A stretch of 64,000 nucleotides of DNA from Pseudomonas sp. BSw22131 (GTDB lineage: Bacteria; Pseudomonadota; Gammaproteobacteria; Pseudomonadales; Pseudomonadaceae). Positions 45,928 through 55,349 of the stretch are shown piece after piece. The position numbers and the translations under genes are program-made. The DNA is taken from the NCBI RefSeq assembly GCF_026810445.1, contig NZ_CP113949.1, forward strand, positions 4,464,001-4,528,000, read 5' to 3'. Numbering within the stretch: the first letter of the stretch is position 1; each line of letters starts with the position of its first letter. The notes below the pieces were generated by a model, which saw only the letters and a list, made by a program, of their open reading frames with translations, made no database searches and had not been told where the DNA came from.

Positions 45928-46521
45928 TTTCTACGGTTTCTGTCCTGCCTGGGCCGCGGACTTTTGTATAAATGTCGACACATTGATACGAACATTTCTC
46001 ACGGCCTATTTGCCTGGAATTACGCCGTCAGAAATTTGTCTGGCAACTGTCATTTGGTTAACAAGTTTAGTCATGATTTTACCTTCGATAACTTCGGAAG
46101 CTTCGTACAAGAAACTACTGCACGCCCGCATTTAAAAATGCCTGCATGCCGGTGTAGTTGACTCTTTCAGCAGTCTTGGAGATAGTAGCGTTCAATTGAC
46201 ACGCTATGACGCCGCTACGTGGTTCAACCAGCGTCTCACCGGCGCGGTCCAACCCGGAAATGCATGCACCCTTAATGTGCTTGTACGGCGTAAGACAGGC
46301 CAGAAGCCTGGTCAATCAGCCCCAAATGGCATACCGAAAATAGAATGTCGCTACGACATTTGTGTTTATCCGGCGTTCGTAGCCGCAGTGACAGAAGTGA
46401 TTAATATTCGTTGAACGCTCCTTTCGAGCCGCTATCAACCAGCTCAACTGCCTACAACATTTGACACTTCACGCCCGCTGCGTCGTCGCCGGAATCCATT
46501 CAAACTACACAAGGTAATACC
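45928..46521. other. Intergenic region, nothing recognised
   Basis: About 590 bases with no supported gene. The minus-strand frame 46115-46315 (ending VNYTGMQAFLNAGVQ) has protein-like segments but no start signal and no family I can name; it may be a decayed fragment. Confidence 0.4.
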
Positions 46522-46719
46522 GTGACAAAAGATGAACTGCGCGTGGAACTAGAGCGCCAGGAACAACGTTACAAGGATGTGTACGGCGGGGAAGTCACCA
46601 CCTACGCCGCACAACCCGACCCGGAGCGTAAACCGTGGCGTAAACGGGCCAGCCTGCTTGATCAAGCGTTTCAGCAAGAGCTGCAGAAGATGGAAAGAGA
46701 GCTCAAGGAAGAACCTTGA
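46522..46719 (+). CDS. Small hypothetical protein, 65 residues
   Basis: A GTG start with AAGG seven bases upstream. The product is highly charged and helical (TKDELRVELERQEQRYKDVYGG, ELQKMERELKEEP). No signal peptide or membrane segment. The charge pattern and ribosome-binding site suggest a real small cytosolic gene. The family is unknown. Confidence 0.6.
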   Translation: MTKDELRVELERQEQRYKDVYGGEVTTYAAQPDPERKPWRKRASLLDQAFQQELQKMERELKEEP

Positions 46720-46989
46720 AGCCCCGCCCCCCCCCGACGCCAACTAATGTCTGCGTGCCTAGGGGTTTGTAACGCCTGTCATGTGCCTGCGCCAAATCAA
46801 TTCGTTTCGATGGATTGATCCGGCGCAGACGCGTGCGTTTGGATGTCCAGATAAGTGTCGACCACTGCTCCAGGTTGATTTTTCGTAGCTGCCAGCAGCT
46901 ATCAGCAACACCAATCAGCAGCACGCCTATCGATTAGTTTTTTTTCTGTCATAATCCCGCCCCCTTAATACCGGGTCAGAAAACCTTCC

Positions 46990-48462
46990 ATGATCGATTT
47001 ATTCAGCGGACTGGATGCTTGGGTAATTGTGAGCCTGGTGCTCGCCCTCGCTTTTGTCCTCACCTTCGAGTTCATCAACGGCTTTCATGACACCGCAAAT
47101 GCGGTGGCGACAGTCATCTATACCAAAGCGATGCCGCCGCATCTGGCCGTGTTCTTCTCCGGCGTGTTCAACTTTCTCGGAGTGCTGCTCGGCGGTGTCG
47201 GGGTGGCCTATGCCATCGTTCACTTGCTGCCGGTCGAGTTGCTGATCAACGTCAATACAGGCCATGGTCTTGCAATGGTGTTCTCGTTGTTGGCCGCTGC
47301 CATCACCTGGAACCTGGGCACCTGGTACTTCGGCATTCCTGCCTCCAGCTCCCACACCCTGATCGGTTCGATTCTGGGCGTCGGCCTGGCCAACGCGCTG
47401 ATCAATGACATTCCGTTGGGTGAAGGCGTCAACTGGCAGAAAGCGATCGATATCGGTGCCTCACTGGTGTTCTCTCCGTTGGCGGGGTTCATCGTGGCGG
47501 CACTCCTGCTGATCGCACTCAAGACTTGGCGTCCACTGTCCAAAATGCACAAAACGCCAGATCAGCGCCGCAAGCTCGATGACAAAAAGCATCCGCCTTT
47601 CTGGAACCGCCTGGTGCTGGTCATTTCAGCGATGGCAGTGAGCTTCGTGCACGGTTCAAACGACGGCCAGAAAGGTATCGGCCTTATCATGCTGGTGCTG
47701 ATCGGTATTGTTCCTGCGCAGTTCGTGCTTGATCTGAGCAGTACCACTTACCAGATTGAACGAACCCGCGATGCCACGCTGCACCTGAGCCAGTTCTATC
47801 AGCGCAATAACGCGACGCTGGGTGAATACCTGGCGCTGGGCAAGTCGCAAAAAGGCGATCTGCCGGAGCGCTTCAGCTGCAATCCTGAACAGACCGAACC
47901 GACCATCGACGCGCTGCTGACCAATCTGAAAGGCGTATCCGATTATCATTCGATCACCCCTGAACACCGCATCGAAGTCCGTCGCTACCTGCTCTGCCTG
48001 GACGACACGGCGCGTAAGGTCGGTAAGCTGCCAAGCCTGGGTGCCCGCGAGAAATCCGATCTGGATAAACTCCGCAAAGACCTGACCACGACCACTGAAT
48101 ACGCGCCGTTCTGGGTGATTCTGGCGGTGGCACTGGCGTTGGGTATTGGAACCATGGTGGGCTGGAAACGCGTAGTGCTGACCATCGGCGAGAAGATCGG
48201 CAAGCAAGGCATGACTTACGCTCAGGGCATGTCGGCGCAAATCACCACAGCATGCGCAATTGCCGCAGCTAACGTCTTCGCGCTGCCAGTGTCGACCACG
48301 CATATCTTGTCTTCAGGGGTTGCCGGGGCCATGGTCGCCAATAAAAGCGGCCTTCAAAGCGGCACAGTTCGCACTATTCTGCTGGCGTGGGTATTGACCC
48401 TGCCGGCAACTGTGGCGCTGTCGGCCGGATTGTTCTGGCTGGCGTCCAAGGCGCTGGCGTAA
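46990..48462 (+). CDS. pitA: Inorganic phosphate transporter, PiT family
   Basis: A 490-residue membrane protein with the two duplicated PiT signatures, FEFINGFHDTANAVATVIYT near residue 28 and SFVHGSNDGQKGIGL near 220. About ten hydrophobic segments surround a central cytosolic loop (residues 250-360). It imports phosphate, probably as a metal-phosphate complex, with protons. The start MIDLFSGLDAW follows a weak purine stretch. No phoU-like partner is adjacent. Confidence 0.9.
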   Translation: MIDLFSGLDAWVIVSLVLALAFVLTFEFINGFHDTANAVATVIYTKAMPPHLAVFFSGVFNFLGVLLGGVGVAYAIVHLLPVELLINVNTGHGLAMVFSLLAAAITWNLGTWYFGIPASSSHTLIGSILGVGLANALINDIPLGEGVNWQKAIDIGASLVFSPLAGFIVAALLLIALKTWRPLSKMHKTPDQRRKLDDKKHPPFWNRLVLVISAMAVSFVHGSNDGQKGIGLIMLVLIGIVPAQFVLDLSSTTYQIERTRDATLHLSQFYQRNNATLGEYLALGKSQKGDLPERFSCNPEQTEPTIDALLTNLKGVSDYHSITPEHRIEVRRYLLCLDDTARKVGKLPSLGAREKSDLDKLRKDLTTTTEYAPFWVILAVALALGIGTMVGWKRVVLTIGEKIGKQGMTYAQGMSAQITTACAIAAANVFALPVSTTHILSSGVAGAMVANKSGLQSGTVRTILLAWVLTLPATVALSAGLFWLASKALA

Positions 48463-49001
48463 CGCCGGGAACTACACGATATATAAGGGCGGACTCATCC
48501 GCCCTGATATGCGGTCCCGCGTTTGGGGACCGCAGCGCCCCTTAAAGCTGATCCGCTTTACTTCCTCTTTTTGCTTCCACCCAGCAACGAACCCATCAAC
48601 CCCCGCACCAGCTCACGACCAATTTGATTGGCTGCCGTGCGCATTGCCCTCTTCATGGCCTGCCTGCAAACCCGCCCAGAAACTCGCCCGCCATACACGC
48701 CAACACCCAGTGAGCGCGAGACGTACCTCACGTGAGCGCCAGCAATCCGGTCGATGTGGCTCTGCTCACTTTAGCTGACATCCGGTAACGCGCCCTGCAC
48801 GAAACCGACATATGGGATGATGAACATACGCCGCGCGGTTATCATCGCGCTGCTGACGGATGAACAGATCCGGCCATCGCCATCACTTCCTCTCTGCACT
48901 TACCGGTTGAAGACTTTGCAGCTATCTAATGTAAAACGTCGCGAGCCAGTGACACGGCCAACCTCGCGCACCGCGTCATCACCCAGCCAGAGGGCCGCTG
49001 C
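48463..49001. other. Intergenic region with hairpins and a gene remnant
   Basis: Holds two hairpins (AGGGCGG...CCGCCCT at 48486-48505 and GCGGTCCC...GGGGACCGC at 48511-48533). It also holds the minus-strand remnant listed separately. The rest (48732-49001) has no supported gene. Confidence 0.5.
48558..48731 (-). pseudogene. C-terminal remnant resembling HerA-like ATPase (YjgR/DUF853)
   Basis: A 57-codon frame that ends AANQIGRELVRGLMGSLL and GGSKKRK. The ending resembles the C-terminal tail of YjgR-type HerA/DUF853 helicase-like proteins, where a VGRQLGRQIVRGILGSLL-like helix closes the protein. No ATPase motifs remain upstream. The resemblance is short and by memory. It may instead be an unrelated small ORF. 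Confidence 0.4.
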
Positions 49002-49997
49002 GTGAAGCGACTTGCATGGCTGTCGGCCGCATTGATCCTGGCCTTGTTGATTCCGCTTTTCATGGGAGGCACCGACATGTTTCATCGGCTGCGCGCCTTC
49101 CCGCTGGATCTGCTGTTGATCATGTTTGGCATGGTCCTAGTTGGCTGGTGCTGCAACACCGCACGCTTACGATTGTTGTTGGGCGACAGCGCCAGCGGAT
49201 TAAGCATTCGCAAAAGCCTGGGCGTGGTCATGGCCACGGAGTTTGCCTACAGCGCGACACCCGGCGGCAGCGGCGCACCGCTGACGCTTGTCGCGCTGCT
49301 CTCGCGCAACGGCATAGGCCCTGCCAAAAGCACTGCCGCCTTCGCCACCGATCAGTTGATGGACCTGGTGTTTTTCCTGATGGCGCTGATCGGCATTCTG
49401 ATCTACGCGCTGTTTCACAACCTGAGCGAGCGGCTGGAGTGGATGCTGATTGTCAGCGCTTTGCTGATCGTCGCCGGGCTGGTGGCTTGCGCAGGATTTG
49501 CGCGCTATCACCGGCGGATAATTCTGTTCAACGGCGTGCTGCTCAAACGCTTCAACACCAAGGCGACAACGCGAATGCGGTGGGCGCGCAAGCTGTTGCA
49601 CTTTCGCGACGCTCTGGCCGAAACCTGGAAAATGCCGCACCGCGTGTTATTTCAGGTATTCGTGCTGACTTGCCTGCACTGGGGCCTGCGCTACAGCGTG
49701 CTGTATCTGACGCTGCGAGGCCTGGGGGCAGATGTGCAGTGGGCGTGGACGTTTCTGATTCAGATGCTGTCTCTGAGTGCCGGGCAATTCAGCCTGTCGC
49801 CGGGTGGGGCAGGCACAGCAGAACTCACGTCTGCCGCATTGCTGGCGCCCATGGTGGGGAAATCCACCGCTGCGGCCGCCATTCTGATCTGGCGCGCGGT
49901 GACCTACTATTTTTATCTGATCGCAGGCGGGCCGGTCTTTCTGCTAATGGTCGGCAAGCCGTTACTTAACAAACTGATGCGCCTGAAAGGCGCGTGA
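49002..49997 (+). CDS. Flippase-like membrane protein (UPF0104, lysylphosphatidylglycerol synthase TM region)
   Basis: A 331-residue inner-membrane protein with about eight helices. It has the family motifs TEFAYSATPGGSGAPLTLVAL and ATDQLMDLVFFLMALIG, and a later LSAGQFSLSPGGAGTAELTSA that repeats the GG pattern. This is the MprF/AglD flippase-like fold without the synthase domain. The start is GTG 49002. Likely role is moving a lipid-linked compound across the membrane. It stands alone in its direction. Confidence 0.85.
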   Translation: MKRLAWLSAALILALLIPLFMGGTDMFHRLRAFPLDLLLIMFGMVLVGWCCNTARLRLLLGDSASGLSIRKSLGVVMATEFAYSATPGGSGAPLTLVALLSRNGIGPAKSTAAFATDQLMDLVFFLMALIGILIYALFHNLSERLEWMLIVSALLIVAGLVACAGFARYHRRIILFNGVLLKRFNTKATTRMRWARKLLHFRDALAETWKMPHRVLFQVFVLTCLHWGLRYSVLYLTLRGLGADVQWAWTFLIQMLSLSAGQFSLSPGGAGTAELTSAALLAPMVGKSTAAAAILIWRAVTYYFYLIAGGPVFLLMVGKPLLNKLMRLKGA

Positions 49998-50009
49998 TCA
50001 GTCGCCTTG

Positions 50010-50219
50010 TTATTCGCAGTTGCCGGGATTGTCGAGGGGACCCGGGACCGGTGCTTGTCCGGCATTGGGTGCTTGCTGCAGTTGCTGCCAAAGCTCGGCC
50101 GCGCCGTCGAATGTTGCGCCATCCTCATCAGTAAGGCTGTCAACGTCGTAGCGACTCAAGCAACCCTCACCCACCGTAGGCGGCGCCTTTGAGGTGGCTT
50201 TGTCGAGCGGATCAGTCAT
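50010..50219 (-). CDS. Small hypothetical protein, 69 residues
   Basis: GAGGA lies before the ATG (MTDPLDKATSKAPPTVGEGC). The product is acidic, with DVDSLTDEDGATFDGAAELWQQLQQ and a Pro/Gly-rich tail. Translation signal and composition suggest a real gene, conserved in pseudomonads as far as I recall. No domain known. Confidence 0.6.
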   Translation of the reverse strand: MTDPLDKATSKAPPTVGEGCLSRYDVDSLTDEDGATFDGAAELWQQLQQAPNAGQAPVPGPLDNPGNCE

Positions 50220-50286
50220 AGGGCAATCCTCGTGATGACGGTGTCGGCGTGGATCCCATCAGAGCGCCACGCCGACGACAAAGAGG

Positions 50287-51138
50287 TCAGTCGAAAACCA
50301 CGGTCTTGTTGTCATGTACCAGCACGCGATCTTCCAGGTGGGCACGCAGACCACGGGCGAGGACCATTTTTTCTACATCGCGGCCGAAACGCACCATGTT
50401 TTCAATGCTGTCCCGGTGACTGACGCGCACAACGTCCTGCTCGATGATCGGTCCTGCGTCCAACTCTTCAGTGACGTAATGGCATGTCGCACCGATCAGC
50501 TTCACACCGCGCAATGACGCTTGGTGATAAGGCTTGGCGCCAACGAACGAAGGCAAAAAGCTGTGATGGATATTAATGACCTGATGCGCATATTCGCGGC
50601 ACAACTGCGGCGGCAGAATCTGCATGTAGCGCGCCAGCACCACTACGTCGGCTTCGTGCTGTTTCACGAGACGTGAAACTTCGGCGAACGCCGGCTCCTT
50701 GTCTTTAGGATCAACTGGCACGTAGTGATAAGGGATATGGTGCCATTCCACCATGCTGCGCAGGTCTTCATGGTTGGAAATAACGCAGGCAATCTCGCAA
50801 TCAAGTTCGTCGCTGTGCCAACGATGCAACAGGTCTGCGAGGCAATGGGACTCTCGGCTGGCCATCAACACAACGCGTTTCTTCTGATCCGAATCGGTGA
50901 TGCGCCAGTCCATCGAAAACTCTTCAGCGATAGGCTTGAACGCCTCTCGGAAAGCGTCCAGTTCGAGCGGCAAAGTATCGGCACGAATTTCGTGGCGCAT
51001 AAAGAACCAGCCACTCAGGTTGTCCGAGTGATGGCTCGCTTCGGTGATCCAGCCGTTGTAGGACGCCAGAAAGTTACTGACTTTGGCAACGATACCAACA
51101 CGGTCCGGGCAAGCAATCACCAGACGAAAAGTGCGCAT
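50287..51138 (-). CDS. purU: Formyltetrahydrofolate deformylase
   Basis: A 283-residue protein with an N-terminal ACT domain (MRTFRLVIACPDRVGIVAKVSNFL...) and a formyltransferase-like catalytic domain. NIHHSFLPSFVGAKPYHQA and the acidic ELDAGPIIEQDVVRVSHRD carry the active-site residues. It hydrolyses 10-formyl-tetrahydrofolate to formate and tetrahydrofolate, balancing the one-carbon pool for purine synthesis. The start at 51138 is preferred over the ORF start at 51162 because the ACT domain begins there and GGGAAA lies upstream. Confidence 0.94.
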   Translation of the reverse strand: MRTFRLVIACPDRVGIVAKVSNFLASYNGWITEASHHSDNLSGWFFMRHEIRADTLPLELDAFREAFKPIAEEFSMDWRITDSDQKKRVVLMASRESHCLADLLHRWHSDELDCEIACVISNHEDLRSMVEWHHIPYHYVPVDPKDKEPAFAEVSRLVKQHEADVVVLARYMQILPPQLCREYAHQVINIHHSFLPSFVGAKPYHQASLRGVKLIGATCHYVTEELDAGPIIEQDVVRVSHRDSIENMVRFGRDVEKMVLARGLRAHLEDRVLVHDNKTVVFD

Positions 51139-51478
51139 GAGGGAAACTCCAGAACTTCGCAAAGGCGGCCATTCTAGCGACTACCCGAGGACTGTGCAGT
51201 AATGGAATGCGCGCAAATGGCTTTGTGCCAAAAAAGCAGGCCTGCACAGGCAAGCCGCGCCGGCCCCACCAGATCATTGCGCACACCGTGAAGAAAAAAC
51301 TGCGTATTAGCGCTACATATCGGCTACGTATAGCGTGTGAATTAGTTCGGCGGTCCTCTCATACCTGCCGTTACTTGGAAATACTTCAAATAAACCAGAC
51401 TTGAATGTTTACTTGCACAAACGCTGTGACTATTATTGCGTCCATACACCCTGCACTTCACAACATAAGGTAATCCTC

Positions 51479-51859
51479 ATGTCCCTGATCAACGAATACC
51501 GCGCAGCAGAAGAAGCCATCAAAGAACTGCAAGCTCGTCTGCAGAACCTGAAACAAGACGACAAACTGCAGACCGAGCTGGAATTCGAAGGCAAACTGCG
51601 CACCCTGATGGGCGAGTATCAAAAATCCCTGCGCGACATCATCGCGTTGCTGGATCCAGAAGCAAAAACTAACAAAGCACCACGTGGCGCAGCCGTGAAA
51701 ACTACCGGCACCAAACGCGCTCGCAAAGTAAAGCAGTATAAAAACCCGCACAACGGCGAAATCATCGAAACCAAAGGTGGCAACCACAAGACTCTGAAAG
51801 AGTGGAAAGCCAAGTGGGGCGGTGACGAAGTCGAAGGTTGGGCCACCCTGCTCGGCTAA
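51479..51859 (+). CDS. mvaT: H-NS-family transcriptional regulator MvaT
   Basis: A 126-residue protein starting MSLINEYRAAEEAIKELQARL. The N-terminal coiled coil (about residues 1-60) drives dimerisation. The C-terminal DNA-binding domain carries KYKNP-type and ETKGGNHKTLKEWKAKWG motifs typical of MvaT/MvaU. It silences AT-rich foreign DNA. AAGG lies upstream of the ATG. The C-terminus of a second family member survives at 63198. Confidence 0.93.
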   Translation: MSLINEYRAAEEAIKELQARLQNLKQDDKLQTELEFEGKLRTLMGEYQKSLRDIIALLDPEAKTNKAPRGAAVKTTGTKRARKVKQYKNPHNGEIIETKGGNHKTLKEWKAKWGGDEVEGWATLLG

Positions 51860-51904
51860 TTACCGATGTAAGGGAAGTGGTTGTGCAGTGACGTACAGCT
51901 CAAT

Positions 51905-51934
51905 AAAAAACGCCAGCTAGCTGGCGTTTTTTAT
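51905..51934. terminator. Bidirectional terminator between mvaT and sbcB
   Basis: Stem AAAAACGCCAG-CTAG-CTGGCGTTTTT, with A and T runs on both sides, between two convergent genes. Confidence 0.9.
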
Positions 51935-51959
51935 TGCATGCAATATTGCTGTCCCTGCG

Positions 51960-53390
51960 CTAGATGCCCAAGCGTACGCGCAACGCCTCAGCGTAATCCT
52001 GCCATTTACCCAGAACCTTCAACTGAGCAGGCGATGCGGTCAGCGAGGCCGCAATCAAGGCCTTGGTAAAGTCCTTGAGCGTATTGGGTGCGCCGGCCAG
52101 GGGATCGGTGAGACGCGACTGACAGAAACTCAGCCAGCGCTGTTGTTCGGCGTTACTCAAGGTTTCGGCAAAGTTGCGCGCGCGGTACCGGAACAACAAC
52201 TCGGGAAGTCGTTCGTCGTCAAAAGGCCAGGGATCGCTGCCTAGTTGTTGCGGCTCGGCAATTCTGACCTGCTCGCACAAACGGCGGTCACGGTCGTTGA
52301 TAAAACCGTCATATAACTGCTGTTCCGGGTCTTCGCTGGATGAAAAGTCGTCACTGGCATAAATGGACTTCAACTTTTCCTGCCATAACGCCTGCCCTTC
52401 ATTTAGCCGCTGGACGCGGTCTTTCAACACGTCCATATCCAGACGCAAACGCAGACGATCCTCCTCACGCAGTACGCTCAACGGTGCGATGACCGGACAT
52501 TTATTTATATGAAGCAACTTCAAGGGCACCGGCAACTCGCCTTCAGCGAGGTCTTCACGCCGGGTATATAAACGCTGACGCAGCACATCGTGTGTTTCGT
52601 GCAAGAGCGGTTCGTGGTCTAGATGGAGGTCGCACACAATCAACGCATTCTTGTTGGTGGGGTGCCACGCGAGCGGCAACACCACACCTAAGTAACTGCG
52701 CGCAGCCGAAAAACGCCCCGATATATGCACCAGTGGCTGCAGAAGTCGAATCTGATCTTGCACCTTGCGCTTACTGCGCAACTGGAAAAGGTAGTCATAA
52801 AGCTTGGGTTGTTTGTCGCGAACAAGTCGGGCCAGTGCGATAGTTGCACGGACATCCGACAACGCCTCGTGGGCTTCGCCATGCTCGATGCCATTGGCAA
52901 CAGTGAGCCGGTCCAGTTTTAACGTGACTCGCCCGTCTTCCTGGGGCCAGACAATCCCCTCGGGACGCAGCGCGTAGGCAGTGCGAACCACATCGATCAA
53001 ATCCCAGCGACTATTACCGCCCTGCCATTCGCGCCCGTACGGGTCAAAAAAATTGCGGTACAAACTGTAGCGAGTCATCTCATCATCGAAACGCAGCGTG
53101 TTGTAGCCCGCGCCGCAGGTTCCCGGTGCGGCCAGCTCAGCGTGGACGCGCGTCATGAAGTCCGCTTCACACAACCCTTTTTCCGCCAGGCGCTCAGGCG
53201 TAATCCCGGTGACAAGACAAGCCATCGGGTGCGGCAAGATATCGTCACTGGGCTGACAGTAGATATTAAGGGGGGCGGCGATTTCGTTGAGCTGATCATC
53301 GGTGCGAATGCCGGCGACCTGCAGCGGCCGGTCATTGCGCGGGTTGATCCCGGTGGTTTCGTAGTCGTACCAGAAGATGCTGGAGGTCAC
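51960..53390 (-). CDS. sbcB: Exodeoxyribonuclease I
   Basis: A 476-residue protein from GTG 53390 (TSSIFWYDYETTGINPRNDRPLQVAGIRTD). The DEDD exonuclease motifs are visible: DYETTG, GYNTLRFDDEM, and HEALSDVRATIALARL. The SH3-like and C-terminal domains follow. The frame opens at 53537, but the added residues do not belong to the family and CAGGA precedes the GTG. It degrades single-stranded DNA 3' to 5' in recombination and mismatch repair. Confidence 0.92.
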   Translation of the reverse strand: MTSSIFWYDYETTGINPRNDRPLQVAGIRTDDQLNEIAAPLNIYCQPSDDILPHPMACLVTGITPERLAEKGLCEADFMTRVHAELAAPGTCGAGYNTLRFDDEMTRYSLYRNFFDPYGREWQGGNSRWDLIDVVRTAYALRPEGIVWPQEDGRVTLKLDRLTVANGIEHGEAHEALSDVRATIALARLVRDKQPKLYDYLFQLRSKRKVQDQIRLLQPLVHISGRFSAARSYLGVVLPLAWHPTNKNALIVCDLHLDHEPLLHETHDVLRQRLYTRREDLAEGELPVPLKLLHINKCPVIAPLSVLREEDRLRLRLDMDVLKDRVQRLNEGQALWQEKLKSIYASDDFSSSEDPEQQLYDGFINDRDRRLCEQVRIAEPQQLGSDPWPFDDERLPELLFRYRARNFAETLSNAEQQRWLSFCQSRLTDPLAGAPNTLKDFTKALIAASLTASPAQLKVLGKWQDYAEALRVRLGI

Positions 53391-53629
53391 GGGCTGATCC
53401 TGAACAAAAGTCGGACAAAGTCTATCAGATCGTACCGGGGCGACTTTGTAGGACACTCGACGACTTTGAGCCCGAAACCGAAATGCGGAGGGACGGACAA
53501 ATCTTGCGCCTAGTGAGCCACGCATAACCGGAAGCATCTTCTTACATCCCGTGTCGGAAGTGGCTGGTTGCTTAGCTGGACCTTGCTGGCTAGCATCAAC
53601 CTCTCACTCCAAGGTGTCCTCCTTCTGAT

Positions 53630-54355
53630 ATGCCCACTTCGCACGCAACGCCAAGGCATGCGCCGCAGTCTGCGCCGCTGGATACCCGCCTCCGAATGGA
53701 AACCCCTGAAGGCATCGACCTGCTGCTGCGCCCGGCAGGCCTTGTCCCTAGGTCTTTGGCGTTCGGCATTGATCTGCTTATCCGCGCGACGCTTCTGGGC
53801 GTGTTGTTTGTACTGCTTCAGCCCTTCGAGAAGTTCGGCATGGGCCTGGGCGCACTGGCGCTGTTTCTCGTCACGTGGTGGTACATGGTGCTCTTCGAGG
53901 TTCTCAATCAGGGCCGCTCACCGGGCAAACAATTTATGGGCATGCGCGTCGTGCATGACGACGGCACGCCCATTGGCTGGTCCGCCTCCTTGTTGCGTAA
54001 CCTGTTGCGGTTTGTCGACATGCTGCCATTCGGTTACAGCGTGGGCGCGTTCACTTGCTTTCAGCATCCATCGTTCAAACGGCTGGGCGACCTTGCCGCC
54101 GGTACGCTGGTGATTTATCGCGATGCGCCGATCAAGCGTCCTGAACTGCCGGACGCCGCGTCCTTTGTAGCGCCGGTGTCCATGACGCTGGACGAGCAGC
54201 GGGCAATCCTGTCTTTTGCCGAGCGCCAGGTGAGCCTCTCACCGGCGCGCACCCATGAACTCGCGCAGATTCTCGCGCAACCGCTCAATGCCTCGCCAGA
54301 TCAGGCGATCGCCCGCCTGAACGGCATTGCACGTGGACTATTGGGTCCGGTATGA
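53630..54355 (+). CDS. RDD family membrane protein
   Basis: A 241-residue protein with the RDD domain over about residues 35-165. Arg/Asp residues sit in LVPRSLAFGIDLLIRATLLG, and GRSPGKQFMGMRVV and LLRNLLRFVDMLPFGY follow. About three hydrophobic segments. It starts a run of four coupled plus-strand genes (RDD, SpoIIM, DUF4129, DUF4350) usually found with MoxR and DUF58 genes. Role unknown; probably part of a membrane complex. Confidence 0.87.
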   Translation: MPTSHATPRHAPQSAPLDTRLRMETPEGIDLLLRPAGLVPRSLAFGIDLLIRATLLGVLFVLLQPFEKFGMGLGALALFLVTWWYMVLFEVLNQGRSPGKQFMGMRVVHDDGTPIGWSASLLRNLLRFVDMLPFGYSVGAFTCFQHPSFKRLGDLAAGTLVIYRDAPIKRPELPDAASFVAPVSMTLDEQRAILSFAERQVSLSPARTHELAQILAQPLNASPDQAIARLNGIARGLLGPV

Positions 54356-54368
54356 AGACGAACCAAAC

Positions 54369-55349
54369 ATGAAACAGGCCCCGTTTGAAGCCCGTCATCA
54401 GGAAGACTGGGAACTGTTTGCCGAGCGGCTGGACGCACTTGAGCGCAGCAGAAGCAAAGTGGAGGCCACTGAAACCTTCGCGGCCGATTATCGACGCATC
54501 TGCCAACAACTGGCCTTAGCGCAGGAACGCGGGTACAGCAGCCACCTCGTCGACCCTCTGCACCAACTGGCCATGCGTGGGCATCAGCAGCTGTATCGTC
54601 ATCGCAGCCAACTGGGCGCGCAACTGCTCGGTTTCATCCTCGCCGGATTTCCGAGGCTGGTCCGAGCCGAATGGCGACTAGTATTGATTGCCAGCCTGTT
54701 GTTTTTCGGCAGCCTGTTGCTGATGGGGGTGTTGGTCTACGTTTTCCCGGACCTCGTCTACAGAGTGGTCAGCCCGGCTGACGTGGGTGACATGGAGGCG
54801 ATGTACGACCCGGCAGCGCGACGCATCGGTCAGGCAGCGGATCGCGGATCGAGCGAAGACTGGTTGATGTTCGGCTACTACATCATGCACAACATCGGTA
54901 TCGGCTTTCAGACCTTTGCCAGCGGCCTCATTTTCGGACTCGGCAGCCTGTTCTTTCTGTTCTTCAACGGTTTGATGATCGGTGCCGTGGCCGGACATCT
55001 GACTGGCGTTGGTTACGGGGGGACATTCTGGCCGTTCGTTATCGGGCACGGGGCATTCGAGCTCACCGCCATCGCGCTGTCGGGTGCGGCCGGTTTGAAA
55101 CTCGGATGGGCCCTGCTTGCGCCGGAAGCGCTGCCCAGAACCGAAGCGCTGAGAATAGCCGCCAGAACCAGCATCCGCCTCATCGTTGGCGTCATTCTGT
55201 TTTTAGTCATTGCTGCCTTCATCGAGGCGTACTGGTCATCAATGAGCTGGCCCGCACCGCTGACCAAGTACCTGGTGGGTACCGCGCTTTGGGCACTGGT
55301 TGCCTGCTATTTAACGTTCGCCGGACGAAACGCTCATGCGACTGACTGA
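54369..55349 (+). CDS. Stage II sporulation protein M-like membrane protein
   Basis: A 326-residue protein starting MKQAPFEARHQEDWELFAERL. A soluble helical N-terminus (1-100) precedes the SpoIIM domain, which has about five hydrophobic segments, including GFILAGFPRLVRAEWRLVLIA and LGSLFFLFFNGLMIGAVAGHL with GHGAFELTAIALSGAAGL. There is no sporulation in this organism; the family is widespread with MoxR/RDD gene sets. Its start is 13 bases after the RDD gene stop. Confidence 0.87.
   Translation: MKQAPFEARHQEDWELFAERLDALERSRSKVEATETFAADYRRICQQLALAQERGYSSHLVDPLHQLAMRGHQQLYRHRSQLGAQLLGFILAGFPRLVRAEWRLVLIASLLFFGSLLLMGVLVYVFPDLVYRVVSPADVGDMEAMYDPAARRIGQAADRGSSEDWLMFGYYIMHNIGIGFQTFASGLIFGLGSLFFLFFNGLMIGAVAGHLTGVGYGGTFWPFVIGHGAFELTAIALSGAAGLKLGWALLAPEALPRTEALRIAARTSIRLIVGVILFLVIAAFIEAYWSSMSWPAPLTKYLVGTALWALVACYLTFAGRNAHATD

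Noticed and set aside
54369..55349. Sporulation function for the SpoIIM-like gene
   Set aside because: The organism is a pseudomonad and the family is common with RDD/MoxR gene sets in non-sporulating bacteria.
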